A DNA stretch of 64,000 bases from the NCBI RefSeq assembly GCF_020131355.1, contig NZ_JAHLEL010000008.1, forward strand, positions 62,001 through 126,000, read 5' to 3'. The position numbers were made by a program, and so were the translations under genes. Source of the DNA: Pseudonocardia sp. ICBG1293 (GTDB taxonomy: Bacteria; Actinomycetota; Actinomycetes; Mycobacteriales; Pseudonocardiaceae). Position 1 is the stretch's first letter. Every line of letters starts with the position of its first letter. Under the pieces are notes generated by a model. It was not told the origin of the DNA, made no database searches, and worked only from the letters and a program-made list of their open reading frames with translations. Positions 8,286 to 16,398 of this stretch are shown in pieces.

Positions 8286-9231
8286 CGCTGACGACGGATT
8301 CGCCTGGGGTCCGGCCCGACGCGTGCTCGCGGCCGAGGTGGCCGAGCAGGTACTGGTGCACGGACGGTCGCGGATCGCGGTCGGCACCGAGCTGGGACTG
8401 AGCCGGTTCCAGGTCGCCCGGCTGCTCGACGCGGCCCGCGAGCACGGGCTGGTCCACGTCGCCGTCGACCCGGGACCCGACCTCGACGCCGCCCGGTCGG
8501 CCGCCGTCCGCACCGGATACGGGCTGCGGCGGGCCCTGGTCGCCCGCGGCGACGGTAACGACGGCGGGGTGCCCGCACTCGCCGCCGCACTGCTCGCCGA
8601 GACCGTCGGCACCGGTGACGTCCTGGGGCTGGCCTGGTCCCGGACGGTCAACGACGTCGTCGGGCTCCTCCCCCGGCTCGCGCGCTGCACCGTCGTGCAG
8701 CTGTGCGGGGCGTACTCGTTGCCCTGGCGGCGCGACGGTTCGGCCACCGCGGTGTTCCGGGCCGCCGCACTGTGCGGCGGCGACGCCTACCCGATGTACG
8801 CCCCCCTGCTCCTGCCCGACGCCGACACCGCCCGCGCGGTCCGGGCGCAGCCGGGCGTGGCCGACGCGCTGGCCCGCTGCGCCGCGCTGGACACGGCCGT
8901 GGTCGCGATCGGCGCGTGGCGGGCCGGGCACTCCACCGTGCACGACGTGCTGACCGCGCCCGAGCGACGACGGCTGGCCGAGGACGGAGCCGTCGGCGAG
9001 GTCGTCGGGCTGCTGGTCGACCGGGACGGCCGGGTCCTCGACAACGGTCCGGCGCACCAGCTCGTCGCCGCCGGGGAGGCGGACCTGCGCGCCGCGGACG
9101 ACATGATCGCGCTGGTCAGGGACCCGGAGCGGGCCGCGGCCGCGGCCGCCGTGCTGCGCTCGGGTCTGGTCGACACCCTGGTGTGCGACGCGGCGACGGC
9201 CGACGCCCTGCTCGACGGGGGCACACCGTGA
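8281..9231 (+). CDS. SorC/DeoR-type sugar-binding transcriptional regulator
   Basis: The 316-residue protein has a short N-terminal HTH (GRSRIAVGTELGLSRFQVAR, then LLDAAREHGLVHV) followed by a sugar-isomerase-like ligand domain of about 250 residues. That domain includes GDVLGLAWSRT, VVQLCGAYS and GEVVGLLVDRDGRVL, typical of SorC-family proteins that bind phosphorylated sugars. It is divergent from the cupin gene. The carbohydrate is unknown because no sugar kinase or transporter is adjacent. Confidence 0.75.
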   Translation: MSADDGFAWGPARRVLAAEVAEQVLVHGRSRIAVGTELGLSRFQVARLLDAAREHGLVHVAVDPGPDLDAARSAAVRTGYGLRRALVARGDGNDGGVPALAAALLAETVGTGDVLGLAWSRTVNDVVGLLPRLARCTVVQLCGAYSLPWRRDGSATAVFRAAALCGGDAYPMYAPLLLPDADTARAVRAQPGVADALARCAALDTAVVAIGAWRAGHSTVHDVLTAPERRRLAEDGAVGEVVGLLVDRDGRVLDNGPAHQLVAAGEADLRAADDMIALVRDPERAAAAAAVLRSGLVDTLVCDAATADALLDGGTP

Positions 9232-9252
9232 TGCCCGTCCGGCGCCGACCGC

Positions 9253-9699
9253 TCACCAGGCGCCGGGCTCGACCTGCGCGGTCATGTCCCGCCACGCCAC
9301 CGGCTCACCGCAGTGTGCGCAGCGCAGCCGTGGCTCGGCGGGGTGCCCGCAGCCGCGGTGCACCAGCCGGACCGGCGGGACGTCGACGGCGTACCGGTCG
9401 CCCCAGTTCATCAGCGCCACCAGCACCGGGTAGAGGTCGGCACCCTTGGCCGTGAGCCGGTACTCGTGCCGGACCGGACGCTCCTGGTAGGGCACGCGGT
9501 CGAGCACGCCCTGTTCCACCAGCACACGCAACCGGTCGTTGAGCACGTTGCTGCCGAGACCGAGCTTGTCGCGGAAGTGGTCGTAGCGGCGCTCGCCGCG
9601 GAAGCACTCGCGCAGGATCATCATCGTCCACCGCTCGCCGAGGACCGCCCAGGTGCGGGCCACCGAGCAGTACGCGGCACCGAGCTCGTCGTGCTTCAC
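9253..9699 (-). CDS. HxlR family winged-helix regulator
   Basis: The 148-residue protein matches HxlR: YCSVARTWAVLGERWTMMIL, FRGERRYDHFRDKLGLGSNV and LNDRLRVLVEQGVLDRVPYQ. The C-terminal tail holds GCGHPAEPRLRCAHCGEP, a C-x-H...C-x-x-C arrangement that could bind zinc. The array of insertion elements begins 13 bp upstream of its start, so its native promoter is displaced. On the far side of the array lies a plus-strand tautomerase gene. Removing the array would leave an ordinary divergent pair of about 100 bp, suggesting this regulator once controlled the tautomerase. Confidence 0.85.
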   Translation of the reverse strand: MKHDELGAAYCSVARTWAVLGERWTMMILRECFRGERRYDHFRDKLGLGSNVLNDRLRVLVEQGVLDRVPYQERPVRHEYRLTAKGADLYPVLVALMNWGDRYAVDVPPVRLVHRGCGHPAEPRLRCAHCGEPVAWRDMTAQVEPGAW

Positions 9700-9714
9700 A
9701 GCGCCCGATACTAA

Positions 9715-9835
9715 GAGGTCATTTCAGAACGAGGTCGACGTGTCTGTTGTAGACGACAAGCGGCTATCTGACCTGCCGTTTGATCTGTCGTCGAGGGGTC
9801 AATGGAAACTCGACAAGTCGTTCTGAAACGACCTC
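9715..9835. mobile_element. 121-bp MITE (type C), copy 1
   Basis: This short element has no coding capacity. Its 18-bp terminal inverted repeats are GAGGTCATTTCAGAACGA at the left and the complement of GAGGTCGTTTCAGAACGA at the right. TAA flanks both sides (9712-9714 and 9836-9838). Two further copies at 23103-23223 and 24211-24331 are the reverse complement of this one and nearly identical. The GAGGTC ends match IS B, so an IS B-like transposase may mobilise it. Confidence 0.75.
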
Positions 9836-9838
9836 TAA

Positions 9839-10819
9839 GAGCGGGCGGCGATTGATGGTTATCGGAGTCGACGGGTCGTGGGTCGGGTTGTCCAGCGGTA
9901 GCGGCTGCGGGCACGGTTGATCAGCCGGCGGATCACGGTGAGCGCGGCGGCGAGGTTGAGGTAGAACTCGACGATGATCTTCCGGCGATCGGTGAACCGG
10001 CGCAGCTTGCCGTAGCCGTTCATCCAGGAATGGGTGCGCTCGACCGGCCACCGCATACCGACCTGGATCGGGGCGGGCCGGCCCTTGGTGGCGATCTGTG
10101 CGTCGAACCCGAGTCGTTCGAGCAGATCGCGGGTCTTGCCTGAGTCATAGCCCCGGTCCAGGTGCAGGCACGGTCGCTCGGGCAGCGGCCCGATCATGTC
10201 GTAGATCCCGATCAGGGTCGGTTTCAGCAACGGCGAGTCGTGGTCATTGGCGCGGGCGCTGATCAGGTGCAGCGGGATCCCCGCACCGTCGCAGACCACG
10301 GAGCGTTTGGTGCCCTGTTTGCCCCGGTCGACCGGGTTACAGCCGGCGACCTCGCCACCGCAGGGAGCCTTGGTGATCGCTCCGTCGGCAGACAGATCGT
10401 CGAGGTCGAGACCGATCATCTAGTCATAGCCGGCCAGCGCGGCCCGAAGGACCTGCTCCCCGACGCCAGCGGCGGCCCACTGGGCGAGACGGCGGCGGAT
10501 CGTGCGGTCCGAGCAGCCGGGGGTGGCAATGCGTTCGTAGCCGCTGCCGTGCACCAACGCCGCGAGCACGTGCTCGAACACCAGGCGGTCGGGGATACGG
10601 CGGCGGTGACATCCCCACGGATGGGCCGGGTCGAACTCCGGGCGCCGCTCTGCCTCGATCAGGGCAGCGAACTCGACCCAGAGGGGGTCGATCAGCGATT
10701 CTGGCAATAGAGGCACGGACTCTCCAGGCGACCATCAGGACATCAGCAATCCCATGATCACTTGCAGGTCCGTGTCTCTACCAACACCGACACACGGCCA
10801 CCTCTACTGCCGGACGCTC
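9839..10819 (-). mobile_element. IS5-family insertion sequence (IS A), copy 1
   Basis: The 981-bp element has imperfect ends, GAGCGGGCGGCG at the left and the complement of GAGCGTCCGGCA at the right. TAA lies at both junctions (9836-9838, 10820-10822). It carries one transposase frame split by an amber codon. The other copy (23227-24207) has the same length and differs at only about three positions by eye. The TAA duplication and DDE transposase fit the IS5 family (IS1031/IS427-like groups); the subgroup is inferred. Confidence 0.85.
9859..10716 (-). pseudogene. IS5-family DDE transposase interrupted by an amber codon
   Basis: Two stretches in the same frame are separated by one TAG at 10420-10422. 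The first is 98 residues (DUF4096-like N-terminus, DPAHPWGCHRRRIPDRLVF). The second is 186 residues with catalytic Asp in LSADGAITKAP, Asp in LHLDRGYDSGKT and Glu in WPVERTHSW. The IS B homologue reads straight through this point (DAYDRIVGL against GYD-stop-MIGL). The TAG is followed directly by ATG, so re-initiation or readthrough could still yield both halves. The same stop is present in the second copy, so it predates at least one transposition. Confidence 0.8.
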
Positions 10820-10822
10820 TAA

Positions 10823-11802
10823 GAGGTCGCGCGGATTGGTTGGTGATCATGGACGTCGTGCAGGTCGGGCGTTCCAGCGGTGTGTGGTCCAGGCCTGCCG
10901 AATCAAGCTACGGAGTGTGACGATCGTGTCGGCGAGGTCGAAGAACGCGTCGACGACGATTTCTCGTCGTTCGTAGCAGCGCTGCAGCCGGTTGAAGCTG
11001 TTGTGCCAAGCGTTGGTCCGCTCGACGTGCCAGCGGCGGGTGGCCTGGATCGGCGCTTTCTCACCCTTGTGCGCGATCTCGCCGTGCAGGCCTCGTTCGG
11101 CCAGCGTGTCGCGGGTCTTGCCGGAGTCATAGCCGGCGTCGAGGTGCACGGTGATGTCGTCGGGCAGCGGGCCGAGAGCATCGAGGCGGTCGAGGGTGGG
11201 GCCCAGTAGCGGGGAGTCGTGCCGGTTGGCTCCGGCCAGGACTCGGCCCAGCGGGATGCCGTATCCCTCGACGAGCACCGAACGTTTCATACCCTGTTTG
11301 CGCCGGTCCACCGGCGACGGACCGGCGACCTCGCCGCCGCCGGGGGCCTTGGTGATGGCGCCATCGACGGCGATGTCGTGCAGCAGCAGACCGACGATGC
11401 GGTCGTAGGCGTCCAGGACGATCCGACGCAGCTGGGCGAAGACCCCGAGCCTGATCCACTCGTCACGACGATCGCGGATGGTGGTCGCCGAGCAGGTGCT
11501 GTCAGCGATGCCCTCATACGAGCAGCCGAACCGCAGTACCTGCAGGAGCTTGTCGAACACGATCCGATCCGCGATCCGGCGGCGATGGCAGCCCAGCGGA
11601 TGGGTGGGATCGAACTCGTCTCGATGAGGCAGCAGCGCGGTGAACTGGTCCCACAACGGCTCGGTCAGCCATGATGGCAGGGTGGGCACGCGGCCTCCAG
11701 ACGATCACGAAGCGTAGATAACTTCATGATCGGCAGGCCCGTACCCGCCCTCGCCCCCAGACACTCGACCGCGGCCAAGCTGTGACCAATCCGCGCGACC
11801 TC
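10823..11802 (-). mobile_element. IS5-family insertion sequence (IS B), copy 1
   Basis: The 980-bp element has perfect 18-bp terminal inverted repeats (GAGGTCGCGCGGATTGGT and its complement) flanked by TAA at 10820-10822 and 11803-11805. It carries one intact transposase. Three copies occur in this window (also 21967-22946 and, inverted, 24335-25314), with identical length and identical encoded protein. This indicates recent activity. Confidence 0.9.
10847..11689 (-). CDS. IS5-family DDE transposase (IS B)
   Basis: The transposase has 280 residues and starts at GTG 11689 after GGAGG. An N-terminal DUF4096-like HTH region (THPLGCHRRRIADRIVF, then CSYEGIADSTCSATTIRDRR) precedes a DDE_Tnp_1 core. 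The core has Asp in DIAVDGAITKAP, Asp in VHLDAGYDSGKT and Glu in WHVERTNAW, spaced as in IS5-family enzymes. It is intact and likely active, since identical copies exist at two other sites. It could also act on the 121-bp MITEs that share its GAGGTC ends. Confidence 0.9.
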   Translation of the reverse strand: MPTLPSWLTEPLWDQFTALLPHRDEFDPTHPLGCHRRRIADRIVFDKLLQVLRFGCSYEGIADSTCSATTIRDRRDEWIRLGVFAQLRRIVLDAYDRIVGLLLHDIAVDGAITKAPGGGEVAGPSPVDRRKQGMKRSVLVEGYGIPLGRVLAGANRHDSPLLGPTLDRLDALGPLPDDITVHLDAGYDSGKTRDTLAERGLHGEIAHKGEKAPIQATRRWHVERTNAWHNSFNRLQRCYERREIVVDAFFDLADTIVTLRSLIRQAWTTHRWNARPARRP

Positions 11803-11893
11803 TAAGACACTTTTCGAGTCCAACGAGGTTGCAGGGGGCACGAGCGCCCCGTTATCGTCGAACTCGATTCGGGTCCCACCACGGAGGTCGACG

Positions 11894-12286
11894 ATGCCCT
11901 ACTACCGTTTCACCGTGCCGACCGGGAACGCGACGCTGGCCCGCCGCGCCGAGGTCGCCGCGGCGGTGACGAGGGTCCACAGCGAGGTCACCGGTGCCCC
12001 CGCCCGCTACGTGCACTGCACCTTCACCGAGGTCCCGCCCGGCAGCGTCTTCGTGGCCGGGGAGCCGGTGGAGGGCCCGCGGATGGTCGGCCTGATCCGC
12101 GAGGGCCGCTCGGCGGAGGTCCGCGCGCAGCTCCTGCACGGCATCGCCGACGCCTGGTGCGCGATCACCGGGGACGCGAAGGGCGACGTCGCGATCTTCC
12201 TGCACGAGGTTCCGGGCGCGAACGTCCTGGAGGACGGCGAGATCCTCCCCGAGGCGGCCGACGACCCGGTCGCCGCGCACGCCTGA
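11894..12286 (+). CDS. Tautomerase-superfamily protein, cis-CaaD/Cg10062-like
   Basis: The protein has 130 residues with proline directly after Met, the catalytic Pro1 of the tautomerase superfamily. Counting from Pro1, it keeps His28, the paired arginines in LIREGRS (68 and 71, equivalent to Arg70/73 of cis-3-chloroacrylate dehalogenase) and Glu112 (equivalent to Glu114). The position of cis-CaaD Tyr103 is Phe101. This resembles cis-CaaD and Cg10062, which hydrate unsaturated acids, but the missing tyrosine argues against efficient dehalogenation. An insertion array ends 88 bp upstream, separating it from a divergent HxlR regulator. Confidence 0.75.
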   Translation: MPYYRFTVPTGNATLARRAEVAAAVTRVHSEVTGAPARYVHCTFTEVPPGSVFVAGEPVEGPRMVGLIREGRSAEVRAQLLHGIADAWCAITGDAKGDVAIFLHEVPGANVLEDGEILPEAADDPVAAHA

Positions 12287-12295
12287 GCACGCGTA

Positions 12296-12330
12296 CCGGG
12301 CCGGTCCCCGCGGCACGGGGACCGGCCCGG
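12296..12330. terminator. Strong hairpin terminator
   Basis: A perfect 15-bp stem (12296-12310 with 12316-12330, CCGGGCCGGTCCCCG arm) has a 5-nt loop. It lies between the convergent tautomerase and acyl-CoA dehydrogenase genes and probably serves both. Confidence 0.8.
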
Positions 12331-12335
12331 CGCGG

Positions 12336-13595
12336 TCAGGCGCCGGTCGCGAGCCGGTTCTCCGCCGATGCCAGCGGGTCGTAGCTCGGCTCCATCAACA
12401 TCTCGTGCAGGTGCCGCCGGCGCACGCCCATGTTGCCGCCGTCGTAGACGGGGAAGCACAGGACGTCCTGCATGATCCCGGCGATCGGGGTCTCGGTGGT
12501 GTAGGCGTCCACCCCGACCAGGCGCATCGCGTCGTAGACGACGTCGACCGACCGCTCCGAGGCGTAGATCTTCGTGATGTTGGCGAGCTCGCGGTCCTTG
12601 CCCCCGGTGCGGTCGAAGTGGTCGGCCGCCTTCCACGACAGGTAGCGGGTCGCCTCGATACGGATCTTGATGTCGGCGAGCATGTAGCCGGCGTTCTGGT
12701 ACTCGATGACCGGGTGCGGGCCGGAGCGGCTGTCGGTCCTCGCGAACTCGTAGGCGTAGTCGAAGGCCGCCCGCATCCGCCCGACGCAGGCCGCGCCGAT
12801 CGGCGCGCAGGTCCAGGTGAACGCGGTCTTCACCATCTCCATGCCGTCGCCAGGGCCACCGATCATGTTCGCCAGCGGGACCCGGACGTCGTGGAACTCG
12901 ACCCGCGGCGAGTTGGTCGCGCGGTGACCGATGGTGTCGAGCATGCCGGTGATCTCCACCCCGGGCGTGCCCCGCTCCACCACGACGATCGCGAGCGACT
13001 CCTGCGGCGGCAGTGCGGGGTCGGTACGACAGACCACCGAGATGAGGTCGGCGCCGCGGCCGTCGAAGCCGGAGCCGTTGGTGGTGTAGTGCTTGGCGCC
13101 GTTGAGGACGATCTCGTCGCCCTCGATCCGGGCGAAGGTCTGGATACCGACCTTCGGGTCGGGCGAGTCGTAGTTCGCCCCACCGGTGACCTCGGTGTAC
13201 GCGATCGCGGCGAGCTTGGGCTCGGACCCGCAGAACGCGGGCAGCCACCGCTGCTTCTGCTCCTCGGTACCGAAATGGACGATCGGGTGCAGCCCCAGGC
13301 CGGTGCCGAGGATCGCGGAGGCGACGTTGACGTCGACCCGGGCGATCTCCTCGACGGCGAGCACGAACTGCAGCGAGGTGAACTTGCCGCCGCCGTACTC
13401 GGCCGGGATGAGCGCCTTCACGAACCCGGCCTCGGCCATCTGCCGGTAGAACGGCTCGATGGCGTAGAACCGGTCCGCGGGCTGCGAATGCGGCGCGATC
13501 GCCGGCTCGACGCCGGTCAGGACGGTGTCGGCGAACTGCCGGGCCTGCTCGCGCAGGGCCAGCTGCTCGGCGTCGAGGGAGAAGTCCAGTGTCAT
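12336..13595 (-). CDS. Acyl-CoA dehydrogenase
   Basis: The 419-residue flavoprotein has the family architecture: an N-terminal helical domain (MTLDFSLDAEQLALREQARQ), the substrate/FAD segment AAIAYTEVTGGANY and the later helices with PVIEYQNAGYMLADIKIRIEA. The normal 'TEP..GSD' segment reads TEVTGGANYDS. The start ATG 13595 fits the usual N-terminus; a longer upstream frame is low-complexity. It would oxidise an acyl-CoA to the enoyl-CoA with electron-transfer flavoprotein. An AraC-type regulator lies 40 bp upstream on the same strand and may control it. Substrate chain length is not evident. Confidence 0.85.
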   Translation of the reverse strand: MTLDFSLDAEQLALREQARQFADTVLTGVEPAIAPHSQPADRFYAIEPFYRQMAEAGFVKALIPAEYGGGKFTSLQFVLAVEEIARVDVNVASAILGTGLGLHPIVHFGTEEQKQRWLPAFCGSEPKLAAIAYTEVTGGANYDSPDPKVGIQTFARIEGDEIVLNGAKHYTTNGSGFDGRGADLISVVCRTDPALPPQESLAIVVVERGTPGVEITGMLDTIGHRATNSPRVEFHDVRVPLANMIGGPGDGMEMVKTAFTWTCAPIGAACVGRMRAAFDYAYEFARTDSRSGPHPVIEYQNAGYMLADIKIRIEATRYLSWKAADHFDRTGGKDRELANITKIYASERSVDVVYDAMRLVGVDAYTTETPIAGIMQDVLCFPVYDGGNMGVRRRHLHEMLMEPSYDPLASAENRLATGA

Positions 13596-13635
13596 CGTCG
13601 AATACCTTCCGGTCGGGCCCCGACCCGACCGGGGG

Positions 13636-14649
13636 TCAGGGACGCGACGCGATGGTGGCCGCCACGGGGCGCCCCGGGATCGAACCGGTGCGCAGGGCGG
13701 CCGGTACCGGCGTGCACGGTCCGTCCGGTGCGCGGTCACCGAACTCCGACGGCAGGCAGCCGTGGTGGGCGCGGAAGACCCGGTTGAGGTGGGACAGGTC
13801 GGCGAAGCCCCAGCGGGCGGCGAGCGCGGTGAGGGTCCCGCTCCGCGACGGGGCGGTGAGCTCGCGGGTGCACCCCTCGACGCGCAGGGCCATGACGGTG
13901 CGGGAGAAGCTGCGGTCGGTGCCCTCGTAGAGCTGGTGCAGCTTGCGGACCGAGATGCCGAAGCGGGCGGCGACCGCGCGGGCGGAGGTGTCGCCGGTCC
14001 GCAGGTGCGTCGCGAGATGGCGGTTGACCGCGGCCCGCAGACCCGCGTCGAGGTCCGCGCGTCCGGTGTCGCGCAGCGCCTCGGAGCCGCCGGCCGCGGC
14101 GGCGAGCAGCGTGGTGAACGCGGTGTCGGCGGCGTCCGCGCCGGCCGGGTCGAGCGCGTCGAGGCCGTTCCAGGTGGACAGCATGGTGGAGGCGACGATC
14201 CGGGCCATGCCGGGCGCGGTGCCGTCGCGGGTCGTCGCGGTGGCGCCGTCGAGGTCGGCCACCAGCGGCAGCAGCCGGGCGCGGGGCACCCGGAACGACA
14301 CGCAGCGCCACTCCTGGGACCGGTCGTCGGCGACGAACTCCAGCCCGTACTCGCGGGTGGTGTCGAACAGGGCGAAGCCGCCCGGCCCGACGACGCAGCG
14401 ACGCCCGGCCTGGGTGCCGATGCAGTGGCCGCTGATCTGCAGGTTCACGAACACGTGGTCGGTGGCGGTGCGCCGCACCTCGGCCGGGCCGTGGGTGATG
14501 AGCTGGGTCGCCGACGACACCTCGGCACAGTTGGTCGCGGTGAGCCTGCTGGACCGCACCCAGCTGCGGATCTCGTGCGCGTGCGCACGGCCCGTCCGCC
14601 GGGCCCCGGGCAGCTCCGCGGCGAGCGGGGTGAACGCCTCGCAGATCAC
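13636..14649 (-). CDS. AraC family regulator, start region disrupted
   Basis: This is an AraC-type activator with an N-terminal AraC-binding-like sensory domain (LQISGHCIGTQAGRR, GPGGFALFDT) and a C-terminal double HTH (VAARFGISVRKLHQLYEG and AARWGFADLSHLNRVFRAHHG). The frame upstream of GTG 14649 still encodes conserved-looking sequence (GEQFSYWRE). A GTG at 14709 has an ideal GGAGG, but its fourth codon is TGA (14698-14700). Translation must therefore begin downstream, probably at GTG 14649, or the gene is impaired. It lies just upstream of and parallel to the acyl-CoA dehydrogenase. Confidence 0.7.
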   Translation of the reverse strand: MICEAFTPLAAELPGARRTGRAHAHEIRSWVRSSRLTATNCAEVSSATQLITHGPAEVRRTATDHVFVNLQISGHCIGTQAGRRCVVGPGGFALFDTTREYGLEFVADDRSQEWRCVSFRVPRARLLPLVADLDGATATTRDGTAPGMARIVASTMLSTWNGLDALDPAGADAADTAFTTLLAAAAGGSEALRDTGRADLDAGLRAAVNRHLATHLRTGDTSARAVAARFGISVRKLHQLYEGTDRSFSRTVMALRVEGCTRELTAPSRSGTLTALAARWGFADLSHLNRVFRAHHGCLPSEFGDRAPDGPCTPVPAALRTGSIPGRPVAATIASRP

Positions 14650-14894
14650 CTCGCGCCAGTAGCTGAACTGCTCGCCGGCCGGGCGGTCCTGCGTCGTTCA
14701 GTAGCGCACTCGGGGCCTCCTCGACAGCTCGCATCGGCTCCGTGGGCGTCGTCGCCGTGAGCCGGGACACTATCGCGGTGGCGCCTCGGAACCCAGGTCC
14801 CGGCGGGGGTGCGCGGGAGTGACCGAAGCATGACCGCTCCCGGGCACATCGGTGTTTCCGCCGGTGAACTCCGGGTCACGACCCGGCTCGCGGC

Positions 14895-16331
14895 TCAGCA
14901 GGGCCGCGGGCCGGCCGGCCCGACCGGGCCGGTGACCGGGCGCAGATAGGCATCACCGCCGGCCCGCGCGAGCGCCGCGCAGGCGTCGCCACGGTCGGCG
15001 AACGGCCCCAGGTAGGAGACGTAGATCGGGTTGCCCGCGTCGGTCCGGGACCGGAAGGGGACGCAGCTGCCGTCGGCGAGCAGGTAGTTCGCGCCGGGGT
15101 GGGCGCGCAGGTGCTCGGACACGTCCTCGCGGTGGCGCGCGGGGTCGACCGCCGCGCCGACGACGACCAGGTCCGCGGGCGAGCTGCAGGTGACCGGCGC
15201 GATCGGGCGGGCGAGGCGCAGGTCGCCGTCGGGCAGGGCGGTCGTGACCTCCGCCGGCTGCACGGTCCCGGCCGTCTCCGTGCCGGTCGTCCCCGTCCCG
15301 CCCCGTCCGGACGGGGCGTCCGCGGCGGCGGTCAGCAGCGCCCACGTCGTCCCGAGCGCGACCGCCGCCCCGGCCAGGCAACCGGCGATCAGGACCGGTA
15401 GCCGTCGCCCGCGGCCACGGGGTGCGGCACCGGTCCCGGGGAGGACGGGCGCGGTCGCCCGGAGGGTCGGGTCCGGCACGGGACGGTCCCCGGCGAGGGC
15501 GTCGACCGCGGCCGCTAGTGCGCCGGCGGTCGGGAACCGGCCGGCGGGGTCCTTCGCCATCCCGCGGGCGACGACGTCGTCCCAGCCGGGGGCGAGGCCG
15601 GGCCGACGCCCGGTCACCCGGGGCGGCGGGGCCATCAGGTGCGCGGTGAGCACGGCGGCCGGGTCCGCCTCCGGGAACGGCGTGCGCCCGGTCAGCATCT
15701 CGACGAGCACGCAGGTCAGGGAGTAGACGTCGGCGCGTCCGTCGACCGGCGCGCGCCCCGCGAGCCGCTCCGGGGCGAGGTAGGCGAGCGTGCCGACGGT
15801 GGCGCCGGTCTCGGTGAGCGCGGTGTCCGGGTCCGGGCCGACCGCGCGGGCGATGCCGAAGTCGGTGAGCGAGGTGAAGTCGTCCCGGTCCTCGACGACG
15901 AGCAGGTTCGCCGGTTTCACGTCCCGGTGCACCAGGCCCGCGGCGTGCGCGGCGTCGAGGGCGTGCGCGGCCTGGCGGACGATCCGGGCGGCCCGGTGCG
16001 GCTCCAGTGGCGCGCGCCGGGCGAGGACACGGGCCAGGTCCTCGCCGTCGACCAGGCGCATCGACAGGTAGAGCCGGCCGTCGACCTCACCGAACCCGTG
16101 GACCGGCACGACGTGCGGGTCGCGCAGCTCGAACGCCGCGCGGGCCTCCCGCCGGAACCGCTCGACGACGACCGGGTCCCCGGCGAGACGGGCGGGCAGC
16201 ACCTTCAGTGCGACCTCACCGCCGTGGCGGCGGTCGTGGGCCCGCAGCACGATCCCCATCCCCCCGGCCCCGAGCCGTCCCCAGATCTCGAAGTCACCCA
16301 GCACCGCACCGACGGCCAGGTCCTCGTCCAT
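14895..16331 (-). CDS. Membrane-anchored serine/threonine protein kinase (PknB type)
   Basis: The 478-residue protein has an N-terminal Hanks kinase domain. It shows a glycine loop (GRLGAGGMG), Lys43 in VALKVLP, the catalytic loop HRDVKPANLL, TDFGIA in place of the DFG motif, and the P-loop region TVGTLAYLAPERL. A proline/arginine linker leads to one transmembrane helix near residues 310-335 (LIAGCLAGAAVALGTTWALL). A compact extracellular domain with cysteines at ITPVTCSSPADL-type and DGSCVPF positions follows, ending near the C-terminus. It should phosphorylate cytosolic targets in response to an outside signal. No phosphatase or FHA partner gene is adjacent. Confidence 0.9.
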   Translation of the reverse strand: MDEDLAVGAVLGDFEIWGRLGAGGMGIVLRAHDRRHGGEVALKVLPARLAGDPVVVERFRREARAAFELRDPHVVPVHGFGEVDGRLYLSMRLVDGEDLARVLARRAPLEPHRAARIVRQAAHALDAAHAAGLVHRDVKPANLLVVEDRDDFTSLTDFGIARAVGPDPDTALTETGATVGTLAYLAPERLAGRAPVDGRADVYSLTCVLVEMLTGRTPFPEADPAAVLTAHLMAPPPRVTGRRPGLAPGWDDVVARGMAKDPAGRFPTAGALAAAVDALAGDRPVPDPTLRATAPVLPGTGAAPRGRGRRLPVLIAGCLAGAAVALGTTWALLTAAADAPSGRGGTGTTGTETAGTVQPAEVTTALPDGDLRLARPIAPVTCSSPADLVVVGAAVDPARHREDVSEHLRAHPGANYLLADGSCVPFRSRTDAGNPIYVSYLGPFADRGDACAALARAGGDAYLRPVTGPVGPAGPRPC

Positions 16332-16398
16332 GAGCGCACCCCCTCCCGCGTCGTGGTGACCGTTCTACCGGCCTGCGGGGTCCCGTCGATCCGCAGCG

